DNA from: an uncultured Monoglobus sp.
Lineage (GTDB): Bacteria; Bacillota; Clostridia; Monoglobales; Monoglobaceae
Assembly: GCA_947624495.1 (NCBI GenBank)
Contig: CANQKP010000006.1
Location: forward strand, 1-34,083
Reading direction: 5' to 3'
DNA: 34,083 nt
Shown piece by piece: positions 9,011-19,666 of this stretch (within the stretch, counting starts at the first letter, position 1; each line of letters opens with the position of its first letter). The translations under genes were made by a program, and so were the position numbers. The notes under the pieces are model-generated. The model worked only from the letters and a program-made list of their open reading frames with translations, did no database searches and was not told the DNA's origin.

Positions 9011-10918
9011 ATGTTTGGTATAATAATTTACGTTCTGTTTCTTGCTGTCGGATTTTTGTATGCCGACTTGTACTTTAAGGATAAGGACATATTTTTCCGC
9101 AGCTGGATGGGCGGAGTGTTCGGCAACGTTATCCTTATGATGGGCATTGTTATACCGGCTCTGATCTTTGATTTTACTGTAATCAGCCATATTGTTTTGC
9201 TGATTGTTTCTATCATTCCATACATTATAATTGTTTTAAGACGCAGACAGGACAAGCTTTATCGGATCGATATAAGATCCGGCGAAGCGTGTGTGGATTG
9301 GCGTGTGTTTTTGGCGTTGATATTGCCTATCTCAATCATAATATGGATACTGATGACAAATCATATTTTGGTTCCCACCGATAACGGCGGCTACGCTTCG
9401 GGTCAGTGTACCTACGGCGATCTTCAGATGCACCTGACTTTTATCACAAGTATAGCGGAGCAAAAGGCGTTCCCGCCGGAATACAGCCTGCTGTCGGGCA
9501 TGAATTTGAATTATCCCTTCTTTGTGGATATGCTTTCGTCCAGCCTCTATCTTTTCGGGACTCCGCTGCGCTGGGCGGTACTCATTCCGAGTTATGTTAT
9601 TTCATTTCTGCTGGTGTTGGGCTTTTATATCCTCGCGCTTTCGATAACAAACCGCAAGTCGTCAGCGATAATCGGCACGGTTCTGTTCTTTATCGGCGGC
9701 GGATTTGGCTTTGCGTACTTTTTTGAGGGCGCGAAGGCGGATCACTCGGTATTTACCGAAATATTTACCGGTTACTATCACACACCGACGAACTACAACG
9801 AACACAATATTCGCTGGTCCAACACGATCTGCGATATGATAATACCACAGCGCACCACAATGGCGGGCTGGCTTACGGTCATTCCTGCGCTGTGGCTGCT
9901 TCTTGACGGTTTAAAAAGCGGAAAACGCTCCCGCTTTATAGCTGTCGGACTGCTTGCGGGCTGTATGCCTATGATCCACACCCACTCGTTTTTGGCGCTG
10001 GGCATTATTTCCGCCGGTTTGTTGTTTGCCCATTTGTATAAGCAGGAAAACAAAAAGGACTACCTGATCAACTGGGCTATATTCGGCGGCATAACTATCC
10101 TGATGGCGTTTCCGCAGCTGTTTTACTGGACGTTTACTCAAACCTCCGGCAACAGCTCGTTCCTTAATTTTAAATTCAACTGGGTAAATGACAACGACCC
10201 GTATATCTGGTTCTATATTAAGAACTTTGGAATAATCGCGCTGTTTGCCGTTCCCGCGATACTTCATGCGTCAAGCGGCAACAAAAAGCTGCTGATCGGA
10301 TGCGCGCTTGTTATGGTCTTGGCTGAGACAATTCAGTTCCAGCAGAATGTATATGATAACAATAAGCTCATCTATGTAGCGTTTATGATACTGGTAATTC
10401 TTGTAGCGGACTGGCTCGTTTCCGCGTATGGCGCTCTTAAGAGCGTGCGCGGCAGAGTATTTCTCGCAGTGCTTGTCTTAATCGCCGGAAACCTGTCGGG
10501 CGCTCTGACTATCGGACGCGAATATTACAGCGGCGGTATGTACCAGACATTTTCAAGCAGTGATATAGCTATGGCGGATTATATTAAGGACAACACCGAC
10601 CCGAACGCAGTGTTCCTGACCGGAACTGAGCATCTCAATCCGGTGTGCACCCTTGCCGGACGAACAATATACTGCGGCTCGTCGCTCTATGTATACTTCC
10701 ACGGACTGACGGATGAATACGGCGAGCGCAGCAATGAGATCAAGAACGTATACAGCGGCTCGTATGAGAATTTGGTACGGTTCTGCCATGATAACAATAT
10801 TGAGTACGTGTATGTAGGTTCAAGCGAGAGCAATGACTTAAAGCCGAACCAGAGCGCGCTGTCCCGCCTCGAAAAGGTCCATTCGGAGGGCAGCAGCACC
10901 CTGTACAGAGTAAATTAG
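9011..10918 (+). CDS. Polytopic membrane protein, GT-C-like glycosyltransferase with C-terminal soluble domain
   Basis: Many TM helices, early extracytoplasmic acidic motif 'TYGDLQMHLTFITSIAEQ', C-terminal soluble region; ATG 9011 after AGAGGTG. Confidence 0.65.
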   Translation: MFGIIIYVLFLAVGFLYADLYFKDKDIFFRSWMGGVFGNVILMMGIVIPALIFDFTVISHIVLLIVSIIPYIIIVLRRRQDKLYRIDIRSGEACVDWRVFLALILPISIIIWILMTNHILVPTDNGGYASGQCTYGDLQMHLTFITSIAEQKAFPPEYSLLSGMNLNYPFFVDMLSSSLYLFGTPLRWAVLIPSYVISFLLVLGFYILALSITNRKSSAIIGTVLFFIGGGFGFAYFFEGAKADHSVFTEIFTGYYHTPTNYNEHNIRWSNTICDMIIPQRTTMAGWLTVIPALWLLLDGLKSGKRSRFIAVGLLAGCMPMIHTHSFLALGIISAGLLFAHLYKQENKKDYLINWAIFGGITILMAFPQLFYWTFTQTSGNSSFLNFKFNWVNDNDPYIWFYIKNFGIIALFAVPAILHASSGNKKLLIGCALVMVLAETIQFQQNVYDNNKLIYVAFMILVILVADWLVSAYGALKSVRGRVFLAVLVLIAGNLSGALTIGREYYSGGMYQTFSSSDIAMADYIKDNTDPNAVFLTGTEHLNPVCTLAGRTIYCGSSLYVYFHGLTDEYGERSNEIKNVYSGSYENLVRFCHDNNIEYVYVGSSESNDLKPNQSALSRLEKVHSEGSSTLYRVN

Positions 10919-10939
10919 CGAATTCAGAGAGGTGAATTT

Positions 10940-11884
10940 ATGACCATGATCAGCGTTATTGTCCCCTGCTATAATGAGGAGCAGGCAATTCCGATTTTTT
11001 ATCGTGAGATAATAAAGACAGCTTCCGAAATGCCGAATGTCAGCTTTGAGTTTATTTTTGTCAACGACGGTTCAAAGGATGAAACAGAAAATGTAATACG
11101 CGCTCTTGCCGAAAATGATGATAGGGTAAAGTATATATCGTTTTCCCGTAATTTTGGCAAGGAGGGGGCGATGTATGCCGGAATGCAGCATTCTTCAGGT
11201 GATTTTATTGTAATTATGGATGTGGATCTGCAGGATCCGCCGGCGCTCATACCCAGGATGTATGACGATATTAAATCCGGGAACTATGACTGCATTGCTA
11301 CTCGCAGGGTAAACCGCAGTGGCGAGGCGCCGATACGCTCGGCTTTCGCGAGAGCGTTTTACAAGCTGATCAATCATATTTCTCAGACCGAGATCGTGGA
11401 CGGTGCGCGGGACTTCCGTATGATGTCAAGGCGTATGGCAGATAGTATACTCAGTATGTGCGAGTACAACAGGTTTTCAAAGGGCATTTTTTCATGGGTG
11501 GGCTTTAACACAAAATGGATAGGATATGAGAACATAAACCGCAGCGCGGGCGAGACAAAATGGTCGTTTTGGAAGCTTTTTAAGTACTCAATTGATGGAA
11601 TTGTCGGATTTTCAACCGTTCCTTTAGCTTTGTCGTCTCTGATGGGAATAATATTATTCTTTGTTTCGATAGTGGGAATAATTTTTATAATTGTCCGTCA
11701 GCTTTTATATGGAGGCAGCGCTTTTGGCTGGCCTTCAATGATTTGCGTTATTTTGCTTGTGGGCGGTTTGCAGCTGCTCTCAATAGGTATTTTGGGTCAG
11801 TATTTATCGAAAACTTACCTTGAGACAAAGCGCAGACCGCTGTATATAATAAAAGATACAAACATTCGGAAAGATGATAAATAG
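10940..11884 (+). CDS. Family 2 glycosyltransferase, GtrB/polyprenyl-phosphate-sugar synthase type, two C-terminal TM helices
   Basis: ISVIVPCYNEEQAIPIFYREI, FIFVNDGSKDETE, FIVIMDVDLQDPPALIPRM, hydrophobic C-terminal hairpin. Confidence 0.88.
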   Translation: MTMISVIVPCYNEEQAIPIFYREIIKTASEMPNVSFEFIFVNDGSKDETENVIRALAENDDRVKYISFSRNFGKEGAMYAGMQHSSGDFIVIMDVDLQDPPALIPRMYDDIKSGNYDCIATRRVNRSGEAPIRSAFARAFYKLINHISQTEIVDGARDFRMMSRRMADSILSMCEYNRFSKGIFSWVGFNTKWIGYENINRSAGETKWSFWKLFKYSIDGIVGFSTVPLALSSLMGIILFFVSIVGIIFIIVRQLLYGGSAFGWPSMICVILLVGGLQLLSIGILGQYLSKTYLETKRRPLYIIKDTNIRKDDK

Positions 11885-11899
11885 AGAAGGATATATGAA

Positions 11900-12850
11900 A
11901 TGGACAAAATAGCAGTTCTCATACCTTGTTATAATGAGGAAAGAACAATCGAAAAAGTTGTAAAAGACTTCAAACTGGCTCTCCCCGAGGCGGTTATATA
12001 TGTATATGACAACAACTCGACAGACGGCACGGCGGAAATTGCCGAAAAAGCCGGAGCTGTTGTCCGAAGTGAATGTACGCAGGGCAAAGGAAACGTCATA
12101 CGCCGTATGTTCCGGGAAATTGACGCCGAGTGTTATATCATGACAGACGGCGATGATACATATCCCGCGGAATATGCACGTAAAATGGCGGAGAAAGTGA
12201 TCGATAAAAAAGCGGATATGGTGGTCGGCGACCGCCTGTCGTCCACGTATTTTACCGAAAACAAGCGCCCGTTTCATAATTTTGGAAACACTGTCGTAAG
12301 AAGGAGTATAAACAAACTGTTTAAGACCGATATAAAGGACGTCATGACAGGGTACCGTGCCTTCAGCTATAATTTTGTAAAAACGTTTCCGGTGTTGTCT
12401 CAAGGTTTTGAAATTGAAACAGAAATGACGATCCATGCTGTTGATAAAAATATGCGCGTTGAGAATGTGGTGATCGATTACCGTGACCGTCCGCAGGGCA
12501 GCGAGTCAAAGCTCAGCACCTACTCGGACGGATTTAAGGTTCTTAAGACCATAGTCAGGCTCTATAAAAGTTATAAGCCGAGACAGTTTTTTTCGGTCTT
12601 ATCGCTTGCGCTGATCATAATTGCAGCAGCTTTCTTTGCTCCGGTTATGGCGGAATATATCAAAACCGGACTGGTGCCGAGAATTCCCACATTAATAGTT
12701 TGCGGATTTGCAGTTCTTTGTGCGGTTCAGTCATACTTTGCGGGATTGATTTTGTCTACAATCGTACGAAAGGATAAACATGACTTTGAATACCGTCTTA
12801 TAGAGACGGAGAGCAGATTTAAAATAGAGGAAAAATGTGTAAATAAATAA
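11900..12850 (+). CDS. Family 2 glycosyltransferase, DPM1-like, C-terminal TM region
   Basis: IAVLIPCYNEERTIEKVV, YVYDNNSTDGTAEIAEKAGAVV, YIMTDGDDTYPAEYARKM, two C-terminal TM helices. Confidence 0.88.
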   Translation: MDKIAVLIPCYNEERTIEKVVKDFKLALPEAVIYVYDNNSTDGTAEIAEKAGAVVRSECTQGKGNVIRRMFREIDAECYIMTDGDDTYPAEYARKMAEKVIDKKADMVVGDRLSSTYFTENKRPFHNFGNTVVRRSINKLFKTDIKDVMTGYRAFSYNFVKTFPVLSQGFEIETEMTIHAVDKNMRVENVVIDYRDRPQGSESKLSTYSDGFKVLKTIVRLYKSYKPRQFFSVLSLALIIIAAAFFAPVMAEYIKTGLVPRIPTLIVCGFAVLCAVQSYFAGLILSTIVRKDKHDFEYRLIETESRFKIEEKCVNK

Positions 12851-13012
12851 AAATAGCGGGAGCACCGGGAATGATCGAACCGATCAGCAAGGTAAAGCTC
12901 AGAAAAAAGCTTCCTGACTATTGTTATGGTTTGCTTTGTGACCGCTCTGACAATTAATTGTATTAATATATTCCTCGATATGATAAAATATATTTATGAA
13001 CGGAGAATTAAA

Positions 13013-15565
13013 ATGGATGTGGGTATGCTAAAAATCAAGGATAAGAAAAAGGCGGCGGTATACGCGCTGTCTTTCGCGCTGCCGTTTTTGTGCATGATAA
13101 TTATATATGCGATGTTTAAAATATATCCGTTCGGCGATAAGACCGTGCTGGTAATGGATATGGATGATCAGTACGGCGAGTTCTTCGCATATTTTCACAG
13201 AGTGCTTACCGGGCAGGACAGCCTTTTCTACTCATTCACCAAAGAGATGGGAGGAAATGTTTTCGGACTGTTTACCTACTATCTTTCAAGTCCGTTTTCC
13301 CTTCTTATGATTTTCTTTCCTCAGAATTTCATGCCAGTGGGCGTGGCGTTTATTACCGTACTCAAAATCGGTGCGTGCGGACTGACGTTTGCTGTCTTTT
13401 TGCGCAACGTGTTCAAAAGGTGTGATTTGTCGACCGTGCTGTTTTCCTGCTGCTATGCGCTCATGTCGTATTCAATGCTCTATGGTATGTGTGTTATGTG
13501 GCTTGATGCAGTGATCTGGCTGCCGATAGTGCTGCTGGGTATTGAGCGGGTGATAGATAACAAGTCTCCGCTGTTGTTTATAATCGCGTTTGCTCTAACG
13601 CTGTTTTCAAATTATTACACTGCGTATATGACGGCGCTGTTCACTGTGGTCTATTATATTTACAGATACGTTTCCGGCGGGCGGGACAAAAGCTTTAAGG
13701 ACTTTCTGAGAAAGACTCTGATTTTAATCGGTTCCGGCATAGTGTGCCTGCTGCTCTCATGCGTTGTGCTTCTGCCCACTTTCCTTGATATGCTGAGCGG
13801 AAAACTGGCGTCAAACAATTTTACCGCGGAGGGCTTTTGGAACAGAAATATTTTTGAAATTCCCCGCCGCCTGTTTATGGGTCAGTATGACAGCATAACA
13901 AACAAAGGGACTCCGAGTATATTCTGCGGTATGCTGAGCGGAGCTATGGTCGTCATATACTTCTTTAACAGCCGTATAAAGCTAAGGGCTAAAATTGCGT
14001 CGTTCTTCGTATTCGCGCTTTTGGTTGTCAGCTTTTTTATTAAGGATGTTGACATTGCGTGGCACGTGTTCAAATATCCCAATTGGTTTCCGTACAGATA
14101 TGCGTACGTGTTCTGTTTCTTTGCAGTCTTTACCGCCTACAGCGGCTTTGTTAAGCTGCGCGGTGCCAACCGCGCATTGATAACCGCCGGCGCAGCGCTG
14201 TATGCGATCATACTGATCGCTGTTTGGTTGTTTGACAAGGATGTTATAACCAATACAAAATGGGCGTATTTCAGCTTTATTCTGGCTGCTCTGTATATTT
14301 TCGGAATATTGGCAGTATGTTTCCGAGGCGGAAAACTGACGTCCTGTGCTTGCGCAGTGATGATTTTGTTCACTTGTTCGGAGCTTACGATAAACGGTTA
14401 CGCAACTGTTAAAGGACTTGACAGGGAGTTTGGATATACGACCTATTCCGAGTACCGCAAAGAAATCGACGGGATAGGTGAAGCGGCGGACTTTATAAAA
14501 GACCGTGATGATGGATTCTACCGTGCCGAGAAAACTTTTCTGCGCACCGATAACGACGGCATGAGTTTCGGTTTAAAGGGAATTACGCATTACAGTTCAA
14601 CTTATAACGATGCTGTGCTTAAGTTCAATTATAATATGGGAATGAGGCAGGAATACATCTGTTCCCGATATCAGGGTTCGACTATATTGACCGACTCGCT
14701 GCTTGGAATAAAGTATGTTATCTCAAAGGATAAGATCAATGACAGTTATAATCTGATTCAAAACTTTAGTGAAAACCGAGTTTATGAAAATCCGTATGCC
14801 ATGGAGATAGGCTATGCCGCAAAAAACAGTATCAGTGCCGAGCTTGCCGTCACCGGCAATGCCCTTGATAATCAAAATTATTTTTCATACAACGTGCTTG
14901 GTCAATGGATATTCAAAAATATAACCAAAGCAACAGCCGCGGACGGAGGACGCGCGGTAGAATTTACTGCGTCCGATACCGGTATGTACTATGTTGACTT
15001 TGACCATAACTATGACGGAATTCCGCGGATTTCGGTAAACGGAATAAACCGCGGTTACGTATACGATACAGGCATAGGAAAAAAGATTTTTTACATTGGC
15101 AGCTTCAATGCGGGCGACAAAGTAAAAATAAGCTTTACCGACAGTGCGCTGTCAACAAACGCGAGGGTCGCTAAGATCGATACAGATGTGCTGGAAGCGG
15201 CGCTTAGGAGAATACCGGAAAACAAGAGGTTTAACGTAAGCGGCTATGGAAGCACGTGGCTTGAGGGTGATATTACTCTGGGCGGTGATGAGCTGCTGTT
15301 TACCACAATTCCGTATGAGGACGGCTGGACCGCGTATGTGGACGGGAAGAAAATAGAGCCGATCCGCGCGCAGACCACTTTTATGGCGATACCTGCCGGC
15401 GAGGGAGAGCATCATATAAAGCTTAAGTACCATACTCCGGGACTCAGAATTTCGCTGACTGTCTCGCTGCTTACCTTGGCAGGAGTGCTGCTGTTTGCAC
15501 TGAAGCCGTCCGCGCTGAAAAATGCAGTAAACAGGCTGATTAGGAAATTGAAACGTGCCGAGTAA
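13013..15565 (+). CDS. YfhO family membrane protein (GT-C-type)
   Basis: VLVMDMDDQYGEFFAYFHRVLTGQDSLFYSFTKEMGGNVFGLFTYYLSSPF; C-terminal 'TTIPYEDGWTAYVDGKKIEPIRAQTTFMAIPAGEGEHHIKLKYHTPGLRIS'; ATG 13013 has RBS CGGAG, preferred over 12926. Confidence 0.88.
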   Translation: MDVGMLKIKDKKKAAVYALSFALPFLCMIIIYAMFKIYPFGDKTVLVMDMDDQYGEFFAYFHRVLTGQDSLFYSFTKEMGGNVFGLFTYYLSSPFSLLMIFFPQNFMPVGVAFITVLKIGACGLTFAVFLRNVFKRCDLSTVLFSCCYALMSYSMLYGMCVMWLDAVIWLPIVLLGIERVIDNKSPLLFIIAFALTLFSNYYTAYMTALFTVVYYIYRYVSGGRDKSFKDFLRKTLILIGSGIVCLLLSCVVLLPTFLDMLSGKLASNNFTAEGFWNRNIFEIPRRLFMGQYDSITNKGTPSIFCGMLSGAMVVIYFFNSRIKLRAKIASFFVFALLVVSFFIKDVDIAWHVFKYPNWFPYRYAYVFCFFAVFTAYSGFVKLRGANRALITAGAALYAIILIAVWLFDKDVITNTKWAYFSFILAALYIFGILAVCFRGGKLTSCACAVMILFTCSELTINGYATVKGLDREFGYTTYSEYRKEIDGIGEAADFIKDRDDGFYRAEKTFLRTDNDGMSFGLKGITHYSSTYNDAVLKFNYNMGMRQEYICSRYQGSTILTDSLLGIKYVISKDKINDSYNLIQNFSENRVYENPYAMEIGYAAKNSISAELAVTGNALDNQNYFSYNVLGQWIFKNITKATAADGGRAVEFTASDTGMYYVDFDHNYDGIPRISVNGINRGYVYDTGIGKKIFYIGSFNAGDKVKISFTDSALSTNARVAKIDTDVLEAALRRIPENKRFNVSGYGSTWLEGDITLGGDELLFTTIPYEDGWTAYVDGKKIEPIRAQTTFMAIPAGEGEHHIKLKYHTPGLRISLTVSLLTLAGVLLFALKPSALKNAVNRLIRKLKRAE

Positions 15566-15580
15566 ATTATGGAGGAGTAT

Positions 15581-17845
15581 ATGAAAAATGAATTTAAAGC
15601 TTCTCTTGCAACAGGCAGGAGGACTGAAGAAGAATCAACAAAATTTCTTAAAAAACTTAATTTGTCAAAGAAAGGCTATATTGCGCTTATTTTCGGGCTG
15701 CTCATGATTGCCTTAACACTGTTTTCCGGTATTATGCCCGCAAATCAATGCGAATTTGAACTTAGCGAAGATGAGGCTAAGGATGGATATAACTATTATC
15801 TGCCTCGTTTTACTCTTCCAAAGGGTGAGTATAGTTTTGAACTGAGCGGTTCCGGTGGTTTGGGTAAAATAATCATTGAATCCGGAGACGGTGAAGTTGT
15901 TTTTGATGGTCAAATTTCCGACTTAAAAGCGAATGAAGTCAGCCTAAGCAAAGATTATACGGAGTTAGTCATTAAACAGCAGGACGGTGCGGAACTAAAA
16001 AGGCTTATCGTCAAGGGACATGGCGCTATTTTTAACGACAGATATTTTTTGGCGCTCGTACTGCTTTTTGCTCTGCTGTGGCTGTTATATGTTAAATATG
16101 GAAAACATAAGGACAATATAGATGCGTATATGCCTGTGTTTTTAGTATGCGTCGCCTTGACATCGTCGTATATGTTCTTCACGCACTATTTGTCATTCGG
16201 ACATGATACGCTGTTTCATCTTGAAAGGATCGAGGGTATTAAGGAAGGATTGCAGGCGGGTCAATTTCCGGTCAGAATTCAGCCGCGGCAGATCAACGGA
16301 TATGGATATTCGGTGAGTCTGTATTATCCGGATTTGTTTTTGTACTTTCCTGCCATTTTGAGATTGTGCGGCGTATCATTGGTTATGGCGTACCAGTCTT
16401 TGTGGGTTGCTGCGTCGATAGCCACCGCGCTGATTACATATTACAGTGTGAAAGGTATTACAAAATCAAGATATTCGGCGTCTGCCGCAGCGATAATATA
16501 TACCACCTGCACCTGGAGAATTTTTAATATTTGCATCCGCGGTGCTATGGGCGAAGGTCTTGCCATGGTGTTTTTCCCGCTGTTTATATACGGCGTCTAT
16601 GAAATTATTTGGGGTGACAAAAAATGGTGGATATTGGCATTAAGCGCTACATTTATTCTACAGTCTCATATAATCAGCACGGTAGTATGCGCCATATTCG
16701 GAATAATAATTTTTGCAGTCTTTGCCCGTCGACTCACTAAAGACAGAAGATGGGAGGCGCTGCTTAAAGCGTTTGGCATAATCTTGCTGCTTAACGCGTG
16801 GTTTCTTTTGGCGTTTGTCACAACTTACTGCGGTTTTGATATAAACAGCACATTTGATTTGTCTAAGGAAACGGAGTTTCCCGATCAATCAGTTCTTCCT
16901 GCGCAGCTGTTTAATATGCTGAACACATCAACGGCGATGGGAAAACCGTTCCTTGCCGGTGTCAGCGGCTCGCTGTCCCTTTCGCCCGGCATAGGCGTTT
17001 GCATTTGCTTAGCGATAAGCGCTGCGTATTTTTCTTTCCCGGCAGAGAAGAGGCGGACGAAAACTAATGGTTTTATGCCGGCGCTGTTTGTGATTGGGAT
17101 TATGTTTCTGGTTATGTCAACATCGCTGTTTCCGTGGCGGTGGCTTGCAAACAACATCGGCGCGTTAAATGCACTGGGTAATATAATTCAATTTCCCTGG
17201 AGATTTTTAGCAATAGCCTCGGCGATTATTTGCGTGGTTGGCGCATGGGTCATTGGTATGCATAGAAACGGAAAAGCGATGGTTTTTCTTGTGATCGTCT
17301 CTATGTTCTGCGCTTTGTCAGTCGTTATTACCGGGTCGGCAGCGCTAAGTAAGGGTATGGATCTTAAGAAGGGAACATATCCATTAAAAGAAGACAATGT
17401 GTTTGTGTCTTATGACTACATCCCTGCTGCATTAGACACCAATGCATCTTTTGACTGCAATGAATATAAAACATCAAGCGGCTCTTTCGGCGTTAAAGAG
17501 TATAAGAAAAGCGGGACAAATATCAGCGTAGAGCTGTCTAAAGCGCCCGGAAGTAATGATGCATGGATTGAGGTCCCTTTGATTTATTATTGGGGATATA
17601 AAGCGACAGACGGAGCGGGACAAAAGCTTAATGTGGTCCAGGGAGATAACGGTTTGGTAAAAATAATGCTGAAGCCGGACAGCGGCAGTGTGCGGCTTAA
17701 GTACTCAGGAACGTGGTTTTACCGTTTGGGTGATATTATTACTTTGATGACTTTATTGGGGCTTCTGGCGGTTATTATAATAAAACATTCAGAAGGAAAA
17801 GACCGGACATTCGCCGAAAACGCAAAAAGAAAAGATGAGGCATAA
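15581..17845 (+). CDS. Membrane protein of the 6-pyruvoyl-tetrahydropterin synthase-related (PTPS_related) type, GT-C-like
   Basis: SFGHDTLFHLERIEGIKEGLQAGQFPVRIQPRQINGYGYSVSLYYPDLFLYFPAIL; start at 15581 after GGAGGAG. Confidence 0.75.
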   Translation: MKNEFKASLATGRRTEEESTKFLKKLNLSKKGYIALIFGLLMIALTLFSGIMPANQCEFELSEDEAKDGYNYYLPRFTLPKGEYSFELSGSGGLGKIIIESGDGEVVFDGQISDLKANEVSLSKDYTELVIKQQDGAELKRLIVKGHGAIFNDRYFLALVLLFALLWLLYVKYGKHKDNIDAYMPVFLVCVALTSSYMFFTHYLSFGHDTLFHLERIEGIKEGLQAGQFPVRIQPRQINGYGYSVSLYYPDLFLYFPAILRLCGVSLVMAYQSLWVAASIATALITYYSVKGITKSRYSASAAAIIYTTCTWRIFNICIRGAMGEGLAMVFFPLFIYGVYEIIWGDKKWWILALSATFILQSHIISTVVCAIFGIIIFAVFARRLTKDRRWEALLKAFGIILLLNAWFLLAFVTTYCGFDINSTFDLSKETEFPDQSVLPAQLFNMLNTSTAMGKPFLAGVSGSLSLSPGIGVCICLAISAAYFSFPAEKRRTKTNGFMPALFVIGIMFLVMSTSLFPWRWLANNIGALNALGNIIQFPWRFLAIASAIICVVGAWVIGMHRNGKAMVFLVIVSMFCALSVVITGSAALSKGMDLKKGTYPLKEDNVFVSYDYIPAALDTNASFDCNEYKTSSGSFGVKEYKKSGTNISVELSKAPGSNDAWIEVPLIYYWGYKATDGAGQKLNVVQGDNGLVKIMLKPDSGSVRLKYSGTWFYRLGDIITLMTLLGLLAVIIIKHSEGKDRTFAENAKRKDEA

Positions 17846-17847
17846 GC

Positions 17848-19623
17848 ATGGAAATTAACATTGTTTTGAATAGGATAACAAAGTTTTTAAAATACACGTA
17901 TATCGCGCTGATTGTTGTTATTTTTGCAACTCCGGCGGATTGTGCGGACGGCGCGTATGTGTTTGCGGCTGTGCCGCTTGCTTTGGCTGCGCTGTTTATA
18001 TTCAGAGGATCGTGCGCCAAGTCACAGCATGATAAAAAATCTGTGACCATATCATTGGTATTGACAGCGCTGTTTTTATTTCAGTTGTCCTGTTCGCAGA
18101 TATTTGTTAATTTAAAAATTGAAAACGCAGCGGTCGGGTTATTGTTTCGTTCAATTTTTATGGTACTGCTTATTTCCGCGGTGTATATTGCTATAAGCAC
18201 AATGATCGGATATTTCATGACGGGAAAATCATTTGTCGACGATTCGGACAAAGAACTTCGCAAAGTTCCGTTCATAAAGCTGTATTATCTTTCGCTGCCG
18301 ATTGCGGTTGTTGTAGCCGCGTACGTTGCTGCGAGTTATCCGTCCTATACATACCCGGATATATACGGCGTGTGGCAATGGGTCACAAATAATGAGTGGT
18401 ATGAATGGCACACAATTGGTTTTCTGCTGTTTGTAAAAATATTTTCGCTCGGCGGAAGATGCCAATTTTTAACGCTGGTGTTCCAGGGCATCTTTCTGAT
18501 ATATATTTACAATTATGCGATATATGTACTGTATAATCTTTTTCGCTCAAAAAAGATTTGTGTGATTTACAGCGTTATGGCGGCGGTCATTTTCACACCG
18601 ATGCTCTATTGCGGAAATATGATAAAGGACACGGTTTATTGTATGTCTCAGTTCCTTTTTGTACTATGTCTGTTTGACTGCCTGAAAAATGGAAAGATTA
18701 CTTGGCGGAACGTGGCGATTTTAATAATATCGGGCATAGGCACAGCTATATTCCGGCACGGCGGTTGGGCAGGCGCCGTGTTTGCTTTGGCGGCGTTGGG
18801 TGTATACGGTTTTATTAAAAAACAAGGATTTATAAAGCCTCTGTGTGCGCTGCTGGCAATTGTCTTGGTCGGAATGACGTTTATAAATGTTATACTGCCG
18901 CGTCGTATACTGCACGTTAAGGAAGAAAATCCGGCGTATGTGAAATACACAATTCCGCTGTATTTGGTCGGCGCGGTATCAAACAAGGTGGAGGACATTC
19001 CGGATGAGGATGTCGCAGTAATGGAAAAAATCATGCCGAGGGAGCAGTGGAACAAAACATCTTTGGAAAACAAGTATTGGGCGGATAAAATATCAAGGAC
19101 TTATGGGGATATAGGCTATAATGTCGAAAAGTTGAACGACCCCACTTTGGGTGCGGAAATCCTTAAACTGAATTTCAAATGGCTTTTTAAGTATCCTGTG
19201 GAATATCTGAGTTCCGCGTTTGACATAACATCTTTGCTTTGGGAGATAGGCAGACCGTCAGACGGCGTCGAGTGGGCGCCGCTGGAGGGCGGAGAGATAG
19301 CCTTTGAGATAGGCGACAGCGGGCTTAAGCGCACTGTCAGCACTTCGGTCACAAGACCGATATCCGATATGACATTCAAAAATCAGCTGCTAAACCCTGT
19401 TTATTGGCGGGGCGGTTTATGGCTGTTTGCGCTTGTGTTTTCGGCGGTGGTGCTGCTGCTCAAAAGGCGGTATAAATATCTGATAACTCTGTCCGTGCCT
19501 TTGATCACTACGGCGCTGCTCTTCCTGAGTATTCCGGCTCAGGATCCGAGGTATATAATTTATCTTATAGAAGAAGTTTTATTTATACTCGTGTTTGCGT
19601 TTTTTGCGAAACGCGCAGAGTAG
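17848..19623 (+). CDS. Polytopic membrane protein, DUF6020-like
   Basis: ~12 TM, 'YPSYTYPDIYGVWQWVTNNEWYEWHTIGFLLFVKIFSLGG', C-terminal 'PAQDPRYIIYLIEEVLFILVFAF'. Confidence 0.6.
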   Translation: MEINIVLNRITKFLKYTYIALIVVIFATPADCADGAYVFAAVPLALAALFIFRGSCAKSQHDKKSVTISLVLTALFLFQLSCSQIFVNLKIENAAVGLLFRSIFMVLLISAVYIAISTMIGYFMTGKSFVDDSDKELRKVPFIKLYYLSLPIAVVVAAYVAASYPSYTYPDIYGVWQWVTNNEWYEWHTIGFLLFVKIFSLGGRCQFLTLVFQGIFLIYIYNYAIYVLYNLFRSKKICVIYSVMAAVIFTPMLYCGNMIKDTVYCMSQFLFVLCLFDCLKNGKITWRNVAILIISGIGTAIFRHGGWAGAVFALAALGVYGFIKKQGFIKPLCALLAIVLVGMTFINVILPRRILHVKEENPAYVKYTIPLYLVGAVSNKVEDIPDEDVAVMEKIMPREQWNKTSLENKYWADKISRTYGDIGYNVEKLNDPTLGAEILKLNFKWLFKYPVEYLSSAFDITSLLWEIGRPSDGVEWAPLEGGEIAFEIGDSGLKRTVSTSVTRPISDMTFKNQLLNPVYWRGGLWLFALVFSAVVLLLKRRYKYLITLSVPLITTALLFLSIPAQDPRYIIYLIEEVLFILVFAFFAKRAE

Positions 19624-19627
19624 TAAT

Positions 19628-19653
19628 AAAGGACCGCCGTTGCGGTCCTTTTT
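19628..19653. terminator. Intrinsic terminator between convergent membrane-protein genes
   Basis: AAAGGACCGC-CGTT-GCGGTCCTTT-TT. Confidence 0.85.
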
Positions 19654-19666
19654 ATAATGCCGAAAC

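Noticed and set aside
11804-12436. 210-aa minus-strand ORF across the two GT2 genes
   Set aside because: Antisense of a conserved glycosyltransferase; Phe/Tyr-rich, no domain recognised.
12926-13012. N-terminal extension of the YfhO-like ORF (start at 12926)
   Set aside because: Internal ATG at 13013 has an RBS and gives a normal YfhO N-terminus; the upstream stretch was treated as gap sequence.
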